A stretch of 64,000 nucleotides of DNA from Saccharum officinarum (Eukaryota; Streptophyta; Magnoliopsida; Poales; Poaceae). Made by a program: the position numbers and the translations under genes. Of this stretch, positions 1 through 12,549 are shown in pieces (the first letter of the stretch is position 1; each line of letters starts with the position of its first letter). The stretch lies in assembly GCA_020631735.1 (NCBI GenBank), contig CM036170.1:72059737-72123736 (forward strand), read 5' to 3'. The notes beneath the pieces were generated by a model. That model searched no databases. It had not been told where the DNA came from and saw only the letters and a program-made list of their open reading frames with translations.

Positions 1-181
1 GCCAAACTCATCAGGGTGATAGTTCATCCATGTAAGCGAAAACCACCTTCAAAAATGTTGGATGGCTAGAAATGAATGTTTTTGATAGTTCGATGGTTAA
101 AGATTTATGGTTTTGGAGTTTCATGGCCAAACTCGAACTCTGGTAATAGTTGGATGGTCAAAAAAAAAATGGACTTTTTCC
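1..181. mobile_element. Right end of a MULE (partial, copy A)
   Basis: Bases 1-181 match the right terminal inverted repeat of the complete element at 14938-16458. It ends in GGACTTTTTCC and is followed at 182-190 by TAAAAAATA, the same 9-bp target duplication that flanks the complete copy. The rest of the element lies outside the window. Confidence 0.8.
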
Positions 182-978
182 TAAAAAATATAAAAAGGGG
201 CAACTTTGGCCATAAGCAAATCTCTAAAAATTAAGAACTAATTCATTTTAAATAAAAAATAAATCATTACAAAATCTAAAGTTACCATATGTTTATTGGT
301 GATCTATTTAAAGTGTTAAACTTTGGCTCTTACTCTTCACATTATTGTTATTTTGTTGCTCATAGCCACGAATGTCATTATCGTTTTGCGCTATACCAGA
401 GTAGGAGATCAACCAAAAAGATCTAATGTATTCCAAGTGTACATGGAAGATCTTAGTGGTGATGCCAACCCATGCCATGCTCCAACAGATATAAGCACTA
501 TTTATTTAGGCACTGAATGGTTAGTGATTTACTCTATCTTGATTGCTTGACTAGGTAATAGGTTTCAAATAAGGCAAAAGCTCAAACATAATGTGATCAA
601 CATAAGTAAAGCACGAACATATAGCTTAAATAAATAGTGATTGTGACAAACGAGCAATGAAGCACTAGAAACGTGAATAAATAAGATCCAAAAACTCTAA
701 ATAAAGCACTTCAGCACTAATAGGTAGGCTGTAGTTTCAGACAAAATTGTACCAATTTTATTTTTATTTAAAGAGTTAGCTATGAATTTTTTAGATTTAA
801 CTATATTTTATTATTAAAAAAAATACATATGTAGGCAAAACCAGCCTATTAGCCAAACGATTTCATAAGCATCGTTTGAAACGTTTTTTTAGAGAATCTA
901 GATTTGAAACGTTTCTATGTGAATATGGATCCCTGCCAAACGAACTCTAAATCTTAATGCCTGTCTAGTATACATTAA
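182..978. other. AT-rich intergenic stretch, nothing recognised
   Basis: The segment holds a 75-codon frame at 323-550 with a hydrophobic N-terminus, but it opens on TTG rather than ATG and resembles nothing I know. I see no RNA gene or promoter. The same sequence recurs at 16459-17255. Confidence 0.6.
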
Positions 979-1108
979 GGCTATGTTTATTCGGCTTATA
1001 ATCCGTCTTTTTCAGCTTGTTTTTTCAGCCGGAACAATATTTTTCTCTCGCAACAAATCAGCCAACAATGCTTTTCAGCCGGCTTATCAGCACAGCCGAA
1101 CGGCTCCT
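979..1108. mobile_element. MITE with TTCGGCT/AGCCGAA ends (copy A)
   Basis: The left end contains TTCGGCTTATAA and the right end CAGCCGAACGGCTCCT, giving inverted ends. The interior has the phrase TTTTTCAGC on both sides of a short centre. A related element is cut by the N gap at 10812-10900. No target duplication could be fixed. The superfamily is uncertain. Confidence 0.55.
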
Positions 1109-1391
1109 AAGATCCCTTATTAATGTCATGATTCATTCCATATTGTTTCTTTAGAATCTCTAAATCAAACATTTAATAATAACATAATCAAAACTAATTT
1201 TTTTAAAAGTAACCTTTTCGGTCTTAAGTCTCTTTAACTTGTGTAACCAAGTTGAGTCATGACAAGCTCATGCCAAAGAAGTTGCCTCTTGAAAATTTAG
1301 TTTACACACACGTGCACACACGAAATTCACACATACTAATAAACAAGTCACCGGTTTAAAAAAATAAACAAGTCACCTAAAGACATACATA

Positions 1392-1619
1392 CTCCCTCCG
1401 TTATGTAATATAGTGCATTCTAACGTTCAAAATTTGTTCTCAAATGTAATGCATTTTAGAGGACAAAAACCAATTTTGTATTAAATACTTTCCATTTATC
1501 AACCAATCACCATTAATCATGTTGATGATAGCGTCTGATTAGGAAATAAAATGAGGGTATATGCGTCTTTTATATTCTCTCTTAATTTATCTCAAAATTT
1601 CTAAAATGCACGGAGAGAG
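1392..1619. mobile_element. Stowaway-type MITE (copy A)
   Basis: The terminal inverted repeats are CTCCCTCCGT on the left and ACGGAGAGAG on the right, with TA target duplications at 1390-1391 and 1620-1621. This is the standard grass Stowaway signature (Tc1/mariner-derived). The remaining bases between 1109 and 2146 show no gene; a 65-codon frame at 1766-1963 has no recognisable homology. Confidence 0.8.
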
Positions 1620-2146
1620 TACATTATAATAGAGCAGCAATAGAAGGTCATCGGAAAAAAATAGATGGAGAACAGAAACAAACAATATCAAAACTGGCAA
1701 CAACCGTGGTTGACGACCTTTAGTCAGCTAAGAAGTTGCGAGCCGCCAGTCAGAAGCCATAAGACATGAATCTGTACTGGTACCAACAATGCGAAATAAG
1801 CCTCCCTAAGCTCTATCAAGATAAGCAATGCTACAAGGCAATTACATGGTACGAACAGGAGAAATTGCCAAGGAACTTGGACCCTAAAACGAGCCAATCA
1901 CAAGTGCTATGGAATCAGAAAAAGGTAAGTTACCAGTACCAGCATTATAGCATCTCAAACTAGGCGAACAGAACTCGTGATAGTACTCAACAGAAGCAGT
2001 CTGAAAAGAAATCGTTTTCACCAACAAAATCTTAGGTTAACAATTGCAAGAGTGCACTGTAAACATAGCAAGCAACCATTCTTCTTAAACATCCAACGCT
2101 TTCCATATTCGACTCCATGCTTGCTGATTTTGAGTGCAAGAGCAAT

Positions 2147-3656
<1,510 letters not shown>

Positions 3657-3767
3657 GTTGACGGAAGTTCTCTGGAGCGCTTCGCGGCGGCGGCGGCAAG
3701 GAGCGGAACACGGGCTGGGAGCGGCGGCGGCGGCGGCAGGAGAGGAGATAAGATTGGAGGGGAAGGA

Positions 3768-3799
3768 ATTTATATGCGGGGCTTTGGTGTTTAGGGTTT
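3768..3799 (-). promoter_or_regulatory. RPS23 core promoter: telo-box and TATA box (copy A)
   Basis: On the minus strand a telo-box AAACCCTAA (3791-3799) lies about 16 bp upstream of a TATA-like TATAAAT (3768-3774), about 110 bp before the ATG. A second telo-box core, AAACCCTA, lies at 3937-3944. Telo-boxes close to the core promoter are typical of plant ribosomal-protein genes. The predicted 5' UTR is rich in GCC repeats. The same sites are at 20045-20076 in copy B. Confidence 0.6.
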
Positions 3800-5421
3800 G
3801 GCGGTGCTGCTGCTTGCTTTGTGATCCGTGTTTCTGGATAAAAGCTACGGTCGTGATGCTGGCGAGGTAGTTGGCGTAGGGATTGGAATGGTGGACTTGG
3901 TCTACCACGTGGATATATAGAAAGGCTCTGGATTTGTAGGGTTTGTTTTGAGAGAGTTATCTATTTATAATAACACTGAAAAATCAGTCTTCCTTCCAAG
4001 GCATCCTCGAAATCGAAATTCCTTATCTATCATCGAGATGAAATTTCTTTTTGTATTTGGTATTATTGTTCACTTCCTTCATTAACGGTGTTAAGTTAAG
4101 TGGCCATCAAAATCACCCATATGCCCCTCTCTATATTAGAACTACGTGGTATTAAATAAGAAAAACATTAATGTTGTGGTTATGAAATAAGGAGGAGAAT
4201 AGTTCTTGTTTCCAAGGTGGTTTTCATTATATGTATTTTCTATAAAAATAATAGGCAAATCGCTCTATTTTATAAATATTTCTTTTTATTCTAATTTATA
4301 AAAGTATGAAATTGGTACATTTTTTAATAACATAAATGAATGTAGCCATGCCTAGGCGGAGCCACTTGTAAGAGCTTGTTTGGCATAACTCTTCTTCCAA
4401 CTCCTATTGACATTTTTATCTCTTTTTGTATTTTTCATAAAAAAACATCCTAGGAGTGATGAAACAACCTTTTTATCGCTTCCTCGTCTTTGGCTTCTTT
4501 GGCTAATATAGCAACTAGCAAGGGGAGCATTTACAAAGATGTCATAAGCCATAAGCTTACAATGATGTTACTTTTGTAGTGATGTCTTTAGAGACAACAC
4601 TTTTTTTATTAAAGACAACACATGACTTGACTCATATAGCAGTGTTTTTAGTAATAGACAACACATGACTTGACTCATAGCAGTGTGGATACTAAAATAA
4701 TGCTCTTCCATCTCTATAAGATTCTCCTTATATGACATGGCAGTGCTCCTACCATTTTTTTTAAAAAAGTGCCCTTCCGTCCATCATGTTTACGCTTAAT
4801 CCATTCCAACACATATGAAATAGGTGGATACGGATATATCCAGACAAAAGCCCCAACAAAAATTTATGAAGCATGATAACTAAGAATTCCATGTACATCA
4901 TATTAGTATTCGGAACATATTAACCGAAAAGATTTTAAAAATTCAAATGCAAGAAGTTGTGTAATCTCAAATGAGGCCTCCAACACTTTGGTGACCAGCG
5001 ATTTCAGTCGACCATCCATACGATGGAATCAAATCGGTACGCATTCAAAAATTATTAAAGCAAATACGGTGGCGTTTTTTTTTTAAAATAGTAGGAGTGA
5101 ATTTATAAAAACCAAAACTCATCGTTCTGACCACAACCATGCTAGCAAGGCCGAAAGACCAAAGGCCCAGTGCCCCAGTTGCAGCCAGGATCGACAAACC
5201 ACCATCCAATCCCGGTTCCCCAAATCGCCACGAGACCACAGACCACCACCATCTCTAGAACTTTCCTCCTCGCCTCCGCCTCCGCCTTCCCTCCTCAGGC
5301 AGGAGCCAGACCCAAACCCACGAAACCCTCCTACCTCGCCGCCGCTTCCTCATCCTCCCGCCGCCCAGTCCCGAACCCAGACCAACGTTCTCGAGGGCGG
5401 GAATCGGACTAAAGGGGCAGG
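3800..5421. other. Intergenic region between divergent RPS23 and ZC3H15-type genes
   Basis: About 1.6 kb of AT-rich DNA becomes CT-rich after 5220, probably the ZC3H15 promoter and 5' UTR. It contains an imperfect tandem repeat at 4613-4686. No open frame here is convincing. A long run of CTCC/CGCC before 5421 is typical of a grass 5' UTR. Confidence 0.5.
4613..4686. repeat. Two-unit tandem repeat, single unit in copy B
   Basis: The units AGACAACACATGACTTGACT... at 4613-4645 and 4656-4686 are near-identical and separated by 10 bases. The equivalent site near 20891-20923 has only one unit, so one copy gained or lost about 43 bp between short direct repeats. Confidence 0.85.
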
Positions 5422-8415
5422 ATGCCGCCGAAGAAAGCGGCGCCGTCGAAGGCGGAGCTGGCCAAGAAGCAGAAGGTCGTGGAGGACAAGACCTTCGGGC
5501 TTAAGAACAAGAACAAGAGCAAGAACGTCCAGAAGTACGTCCAGTCCCTGCACCAGGCCGTCCAGCCCAAGCCTGACACGTCCAAGACCGCCGCCAAGGT
5601 ACCGGAGAACTCTCAGATCGAAAGCCCTCCCGGCAGCTTCCTTCGCTTCTCTCTCGGATTGCCTCGCTCTTCTAACGTTTCTCTTTTCCTTGGATGTGGA
5701 TGCGGACGTGGGTGAGCAGAAGAAGAAGGAGGAGGAGAAGGCGCGCGAGAAGGAGCTTAATGATCTGTTCAAGGTTGCCGTCAGCCAACCCAAGGTCCCT
5801 GTTGGTACGGCTTCATCTCCTTGAGTTTAGCAGTTTAGCAGTCTTGAATTGTCATATTGTTGATATGTGCTGTATAGTTCATTTCGGTTTATGTGTGGAT
5901 GGAAGAGTGCTATACAGTTCCATCCAATGTCATTTTTAGTCACAAAGTGGTTTGCATAATGTTACTGTCATCGATTGTCAATGTTTGGTTAATTTATTTA
6001 GTGTAAGTTGTACATTGTGAAATTTGAACACTTTTGAGCTCTTTCACGCCCTGTAGGGTGCACATAGATATGGCAAGTTATTAGGATGAGTGCAACATGG
6101 GAATTTAAGGTATTACGGCTTCTTTCCCTGTTTACAGTCTAATAGATGCTGATGCCTCAGATTACGTTATGCAGGTGTTGATCCCAAGTCAATAGTGTGT
6201 GAGTTCTTCAAGGCTGGCCAATGCCAGAAGGGTTTTAAGTGCAAATTCTCTCATGACCTGAATGTCCAGAGGAAGGGTGAAAAGATTGATATCTACACAG
6301 ACAAGCGTGATGCAGGTAATATATAAACATGATCGGATACCACCTTCTACGCAAGTTCTTAGAATTGGTTTGTTTAAATTCACATGTTATTTGTTATATG
6401 GCCAGAAACCATGGAGGACTGGGATCAGGAAACTCTCGAGAAGGTTGTTGAATCTAAAAAGACGGAGTATCAGCAAAACAAACCTACCGATATTGTATGC
6501 ACTACGCTGAGCCTATTTTGCAGTCAATACCTAATCCTTGCCTGTCACATACCGTGCCATCTTCTATGTCACTTTGCATGTTATGTTAATATATATCTGC
6601 ATTTATCAAGTTTTCAAACTAGTTAGAATTGTGCTGGCCATCTTGTCTATAACTGTCGAAACATTCTGGAGTTCAAATCAAAATTAAGGAACTGAACACA
6701 TGAGCTATACTGATGTTTGTAGAAAAACTTCAAGCCTGTGATATACTAACTGAATGCCAATGCACTGGCACTGAATATATTTCCTGAATGCAAATTTTAT
6801 ATAGATTTACCATGCTATCATATTCTGATGTATTGGCATCTGAACAACAACAACAACAACATAGCCTTTTGTCCCAAGCAAGTTGGGGTAGGCTAGAGAT
6901 GAAACCCAAAAGAGACGAGAAACAGGGAGACACATAAAGGGACATAAAGGGCACAAGACAAAAAGAGGTCACGGTTCAGGCACGTTGATTGCCAATCTCC
7001 AAGCGCTCCTGTCCATAGCTAAATCCTTGGAGATATTCCACTCCTTAAGATCTCTCTTAACGGACTCGTCCCAAGTTAGTTTAGGTCGACCTCTACCGCT
7101 CTTTACATTATTGGCATCTGAACGAGCGTTCCATTTTCTATCATGACCCTGCAGCTTTCATAATCGTTTATTCTGACTCAGATACCAAGGAGGTGCCCAA
7201 AGTGACAAAATTACCCTTTAGTCTTAAGTACGCATGCTGGTAGCTTTTACTTTGATACATCATTCCTTGCACACAGTAACATAGGCAGCGACATACAGTT
7301 GCATGTCTGCCTGCTTGTGCACAGGAATATCGCCAAGTAAAACACTTTGGAGGCTGGCAAAAAGATTGAATGAAATGTGCATGCAAATAGTTATGAGGGG
7401 TATGCTGGTAAACTGATACTTCGTTAACTTTGTGCGCCTTCTAAATCTAAACAGCCAGCCAAAAAGTAGACACCCTCTAATTTAGAACTGAGGGAGTATA
7501 TTTTAAGTCCTTACAACTGTTTCTTTGAACATTTTAGTTGGTAATATGAATTTATTTACACTAATGGAGTTTTAAGCCTAACCTTTTGTATCCAGTCTGC
7601 AAACTTTTGTTAAATATGAAAGCATTTTGGGTAATTTTCTTCTTCTGTGTAGGTATGCAAATACTTTCTTGACGCTGTGGAGAAGAAACAGTATGGATGG
7701 TTCTGGGTTTGCCCAAATGGTGGCAAAGAGTGCCATTACAGGCATGCCCTTCCTCCCGGATACGTACTGAAATCACAAATGAAGGCCTTACTAGAGGAAG
7801 AGAGTGAGAAGATAGCTATTGAAGATGAGATTGAAGATCAGGTAAATGAAGTGTAATAGGCATCATTTTTCTCTGGCATAGTGAAGCTTGTTTACCCTAA
7901 AAAAACTAGACCAACCTAAAAGGAACTAGGTGTCATTTTATTAAGAAGGCAATAGGCACCCAAATTCGCCTCGACGAGGACTTGAACTTTGGGTGGTCTG
8001 AGCATACATCCACACCCTTGAGGCCTTGACCAACTGGAAACTTTGTGTAATTGGATTCTTTTGACACTGTTCTTGTATCTTGTCTTGTGTTGATCTCACA
8101 GCGTAAAAAAACAAAGACTACAACCCCTATGACGACAGAATTATTCATGGAATGGAAGAGGAAGAAGGCAGAAGAAAGAGAAGCTGGTCAGGCTGCCTTG
8201 AAAGCAGAGAGGGCTAAGAATGATCGCATGAGGTAATCTTATTTTCTTTTAGCTAACCTTTTGCTGCCCTACTTGATGTACTCACTATGGTTATACCTGT
8301 TCTCGTTTCCAGTGGTCGTGAGTTGTTCATGGCTGATGCAAGTGTGTTCGTTGATGATGCTGAAGCATATGAAGTATATGAGAGAGAGGAAGAGCCTGAG
8401 GCCAATGAAGAATCG
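5422..8415 (+). CDS. ZC3H15: CCCH zinc-finger protein, ZC3H15/DFRP1 type, copy A (exons 1-7 only)
   Basis: Exons: 5422-5598, 5720-5804, 6175-6315, 6406-6494, 7653-7841, 8102-8232 and 8313-8415, with GT/AG junctions and consistent phase. The protein matches copy B for residues 1-305, including both CCCH fingers and the DFRP region. The last exon (61 codons in copy B) is absent: intron 7 runs into a gypsy LTR at 9635 and then the N gap. Because the insertion is inside an intron, the gene need not be broken; the final exon may lie in unsequenced DNA. It may equally be the other allele of the gene at 21664-26303. Intron 4 holds a short RTE-type LINE and intron 5 a SINE-like sequence, both shared with copy B. 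Confidence 0.9.
6831..7123 (-). mobile_element. 5'-truncated RTE-like LINE end with 15-bp target duplication (copy A)
   Basis: The direct repeats TATTGGCATCTGAAC at 6831-6845 and 7109-7123 flank a 263-bp insert in intron 4 of the ZC3H15-type gene. Read on the minus strand the insert ends in a (TTG)n microsatellite tail, as RTE-clade LINE ends do, and contains the widespread grass phrase TAGCCTACCCCAACTTGCTT. The duplication is seen directly. The RTE assignment is from memory of the family. Confidence 0.75.
7921..8043 (-). mobile_element. tRNA-derived SINE-like fragment (copy A)
   Basis: On the minus strand a perfect Pol III B-box core, GTTCAAGTCC (7978-7987), follows an A-box-like TGGTCAAGG (about 8030). 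A T-rich plus-strand left edge would correspond to the tail. No clean target duplication was found, so this is tentative. Confidence 0.4.
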
Positions 8416-9634
8416 GTAAATGTACCTTCCTTGGCTGATATTTGTTCTCTTTCAAGTAGGCGTGGTCAAAGGAATAATAGGTTAGTAAGGTAAGTGATTT
8501 GAGAGTGTGAAGACGACCTAGGCGCCTGGCCCCTGGCCCCTGGCCCCAGCCCCCCATGCCCACAAAACACACATACATATAAGAGGGCATGCGCGCACAC
8601 ACACAACTGTACCCGTTCATACAAATGGAAGCAAAGTGGCACATGTCATGTCAATCCCCACTCGATATATCATGAACATGTCCTGTATCTCTATGAAGGT
8701 ACACAATAATGGGTAGGCTCGAGAAACGCACCAAACTTGGTCCACGTATGACGGTATGAGCTTGGCCCTGAAATTTGTGCCTATACATGGTTTACCATAT
8801 CCACCCTACATCCATGAGAAATCCTGGCCTTCAACTTGTCCAAAACATAAGTGGATGTTGACAGATCAGATCTAGATTTAAGGGGTTATTGGCTTGGCCT
8901 TCTCTTAGAGGTTTCTTTTTCTGAGAGAAGATTAGAACATTTTATAATGGCTCTATGTTGGTAACTCTTTTAAGTAGTGTCTAGATCAGTGTCACAAAAA
9001 ATGTGGTGTGATGCCATGTTCCTCGTCCTGGGCACGTCGTTCCTGTTCTGGGAACACAGGAACAATCTCGTCCCAGCCTTGTAAAAACCTTTATCAAGTC
9101 ACGTATCACGTTCGTCATTCCTGTTTGTCAACCCAATTGACTCGGGAACTTGGTGGACTCAGGAGATTTGGTTTCTGAACTGTTTTTAGGGGCCAACAAG
9201 CGAATCGACATGGCCATTTATTATTTTTATATTATCCTTTATAAACTAGTTAGGTAATCTTTGGGAGCATTTAGGAATCAAATTGATGCCTTGCTGCTGT
9301 TATGATTTTCACTAGCTATGTCTCTTATCCTCAACGCAGAAAAGAAATACACAGGCCTGGTTTAACTATTAAATAAGTAACAACACACTAAAAAATTATG
9401 CATCTCATGTCACTTTTAGCTTAGTTTATTTATAGATTTTTTTTTCTCGAACACGCAGAAGAGATGCGTGTCGTTTCATTGATAGAAAAAAACCTGACTA
9501 CAGCCCGATTCCATGACTGGTTAGTTTTTTTTGTATGAATGCACCCATTAAACAAATATTTACAGCTGCCTATCTACCCTGCTTGCTCTAACGCAGGGCC
9601 TTAGCGCCTGCCATAGTCCAGAGATGTGTGTGTT
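8416..9634. other. Intron 7 of ZC3H15-type gene, copy A (cut by insertion)
   Basis: Non-coding, with a short CCCCTGG-type minisatellite near 8525-8550 and a small CA-rich patch near 8597. It matches copy B up to 9634, where the gypsy LTR begins. Confidence 0.7.
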
Positions 9635-10711
9635 TGGTATGAACCCTAATCTACCACGGATGGTGCGAAGGTTGTAAGTCGTGTGAGATCGTGATTGGAG
9701 CTTAAAGCGAGACTTACGGCGCTGAGGCGCCGTGGTTGCAGCGAGGAGGAAGAGAGAGGCAGCTAGGGTTTGGGGAGTCAGTCTCCCAGGGGAAACCGAC
9801 AACAATAGGTTGCAATCGGCTTTTTTTCCCCTTTTCCATCATCCATTGTTTACAATATATAGAGTTCTCTCTTAATTCTAATCAATCTCTAATAATACTA
9901 TAAATTATAAATTGGGCCTAGCCCATGAAGCCTTGCGCCGCTGCCTTGACCAGCGGTTAATCCTAGCCACTGGTGGGCTTACGGCGGCGATACGGGAGGC
10001 CGTCATAACATCTCTCCCCGCCTGCACAAACAGCTCGTCCTCGAGCTGGAAGTCGGGGAACTCATGCTTGAAGTCCTCCAGGGGCTCCACGTCGCGTCTC
10101 GGGCGACAGGCCATGCACTGCACCAAGACATGCCAAGTGCCGCGTCGCTGCTGAGCCCGCAGCGCCGCGGACGGTGTAGGGAAGAAGCCCGCCCATCGAG
10201 CACCGGCGGCAGCGAGCCTGAAGCCGCCGGTGGGTCACCACGGTGACGCTTAAGCAGTGCCACATGGAACACATCATGCAGCCTGGAGCCCGGAGGAAGA
10301 TGTAGACGATAGGCCACCGAACCGACCCGCTCAGCAACCTGGAAGGGACGGCATAGCGTGGCCCGAGCTTGCCCTTGGCACGAGGATCCAGCGAGTGGGT
10401 GGTGCGGTGGAGCAAACGCAACCACACCCAGTCGCCCACCTGAAACTCCTCGTCGCGGTGGGCGGGCGTCGTAGTATTTCTTGGCGACCTGCTGGGCCTG
10501 AAGAAGGCGCTGCTGCACCTGGTCCAGCACCTCCTCCCGAGATGTAAGCATGGAGTCCACCAGCTCGTCTTGGCTGTCCCGAGCCGGTGGCAGCAATGGC
10601 GGCGGCTGCCGGCCGTAGACGACCTCGAACGGGGTGGCCGAAGAGCGGTATGGAAGGAAGTATTATAGCAATACTCCGCCCAAGATAGCCACTCCACCAA
10701 GCCGTGGTCGA
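9635..10711 (-). mobile_element. Ty3/gypsy chromovirus fragment: 3' LTR plus integrase/chromodomain end
   Basis: On the minus strand the 3' LTR occupies 9635-10010 (376 bp, TG...CA) and is preceded by a polypurine tract, GGCGGGGAGAGA (10011-10022). Upstream in the same orientation is the end of a polyprotein: integrase core residues ([14 protein letters not shown]), then [20 protein letters not shown], and a chromodomain-type end [19 protein letters not shown] that runs into the LTR. The coding signal jumps frame at least four times in 650 bp although the protein is well conserved. GTGTT at 9630-9634 is one target duplication. The other end is lost in the N gap. Copy B has the unoccupied site at 25866-25870. 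Confidence 0.9.
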
Positions 10712-10811
10712 NNNNNNNNNNNNNNNNNNNNNNNNNNNNNNNNNNNNNNNNNNNNNNNNNNNNNNNNNNNNNNNNNNNNNNNNNNNNNNNNNNNNNNNNN
10801 NNNNNNNNNNN
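10712..10811. other. Scaffold gap (100 N)
   Basis: Exactly 100 undetermined bases, the conventional size for a gap of unknown length. It separates the gypsy-bearing end of the first block from the contig with NF-YB and the second block. Confidence 1.
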
Positions 10812-10900
10812 TGTTTTTTCAGCCGAAACAGTATTTTTCTCTCACAAAAAATCAGTCAACAGTGTTTTTCAGCCTTATAATTCCAGCCGAACGGGGCCTA
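10812..10900. mobile_element. MITE cut by the gap
   Basis: TTTTTTCAGCCGAAACAGTA and, at the right end, CAGCCGAACGGGGCC match the family at 979-1108. The left end is lost in the N gap. Confidence 0.55.
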
Positions 10901-11748
10901 AAAATCAGAAGGCCATGGCCATCTAGAAAGAAAGATTACAACAGATGCACGCTCTCTTAAGAGGGAAAGCCTGGAAGGTGCAAACATACCAGATATAGAT
11001 ACATATGTTTTTTTCTTAGGCCCAGAATTTAGATACAAAACAGTAATATCAACATCATATATATAGAATTGGATACAGTATCAAACACTAAACATCCAAA
11101 GTACCATTTGCACCCAAATGGCAGACAAGTGAAATGTTGTGCGTGGGAGTGACTTAACAGTCAACAAGCACCCTGTCAGAGAATTAGCACAGTATGCACA
11201 AAGGCTGGAGCTGCCGTAGACCGTCTGTTGTGGATAGGGCGGTATCAAGCACACCGTAGGCCGTTGCTACCAATTCTTTGGAGAAGAGAGGAAAACCACT
11301 TGGGTTAGGAAGCCAACCCAGTATAGACTTTGAAGATTTGGCGCCCAGAGGCTAGCGTCCTCGTTAGCTAAAATATCACGTTGCATTGTTTCAAAAAATC
11401 ATCACAAAAGTCATATTATAGTACATATAAAGTATAGTTGCAACAATTCAATTTGAAATTCATCCTAGATGTCAGAAACAAAATAAACAAGCAGTTAACC
11501 TGCCACTGTTCATCATGTGCAAATAGGGCACTTTTTTTTATGAATCTCAGCGTCAAAGATGAATTTCAAATTGATTGTTGTGGCTACTCTTTTAACTTTA
11601 GGTGTACTGCATACATGATTTTGTGATGATTTTTTTAAAATATTGATTTTGTGATGATTTTTTAAAATATTGCAACATGGTATTTTAGCTAAAGTGAGCA
11701 CCATATAATTTTTCTTCTGTAGACCAATGACACCCGTGGAAATGCCTA
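10901..11748. other. Gene-free stretch downstream of NF-YB
   Basis: No gene, RNA or clear transposon recognised. Two short adjacent direct repeats (TGATTTTGTGATGATTTTTT type) occur near 11620-11665. Confidence 0.5.
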
Positions 11749-12014
11749 GAGCATCTCCATAGATATCCTATCCAATCTGCTATACCTAACAAACAACATT
11801 TTAGGAGATAGCTCATCTTCTATATGTATAATTTTTAAGAGATCAGAAACACCCTTTCTCCTAAATAAAGGAGACAACCCCTTCTTCCCTTATCCCTAAA
11901 TAAAGAAATATCAAATATAGGAGACAAGTTTTAGTAATCTGCTACAGCAGTGCTCTCTTACATCCTATAACATAACTTATAGGAGATGCAATATAAGAGA
12001 TGGTGGAGATGCTC
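11749..12014. mobile_element. MITE with GAGCATCTCCA terminal repeats
   Basis: Perfect 11-bp inverted ends GAGCATCTCCA (11749-11759) and TGGAGATGCTC (12004-12014) bound a 266-bp AT-rich element. The flanks are CTA and TTA, compatible with a short T/A-rich target duplication. GAGCATCTCCA ends are common among grass MITEs. Confidence 0.75.
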
Positions 12015-12549
12015 TTATATCCCCACAGCACAGACGCGCAAATTAGGATTCAGACAAGCTTCACAAGCTTCACATTCAGACCGGAGGGAAAGCCAAGCAT
12101 GAATCCTGTTGCAGAAAATGAGTTGCCTGATAGCAGACTTGTATGTTAATCACCATTATTTAGGCCTAGGACTACTACATTATATTTATGCTTAATAATA
12201 CATATCTGTGAATGTAATAGGTTGCAAAAAATAGCAACAGTCAAATCATTCTAAATACACAGACAAAAGCAGCGCTAAACCATAGGTGAACTATTCTCAT
12301 GGAAGCCAATTTACACCTGACAGGCAGCTATCGCAAAAATTAACACCCGTTGTAGGTGCCTTCTGTTTTCTGCCAATAAACATGGTACGCAATGCAGAGA
12401 CTTCCCTAGCTGATGGATAGACACTGGAGAGAAAGAAGCAATTGTCAGTAAATATAAAAAGGCAGGAAACATGCATATACAAAATCTTTGGGGAAAAAGA
12501 TTCAGGGAACAACAATATTACCATAGATTGCTGCTGTCTTAGCCCTTTA
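12015..12549. other. Probable 3' UTR and downstream region of NF-YB
   Basis: It lies directly after the NF-YB stop codon on the minus strand. I see no other gene, and no exact AATAAA poly(A) signal could be assigned with confidence. Confidence 0.4.

Noticed and set aside
323..550. 75-codon frame with a hydrophobic start (also 16600-16827)
   Set aside because: It opens on TTG, has no recognisable family and sits in AT-rich intergenic DNA.
5350..5793. 147-codon frame opposite exon 1 of the ZC3H15-type gene (also 21592-22035)
   Set aside because: It is the reverse-strand shadow of GC-rich coding and leader sequence; the leucine/arginine-rich product has no family resemblance.
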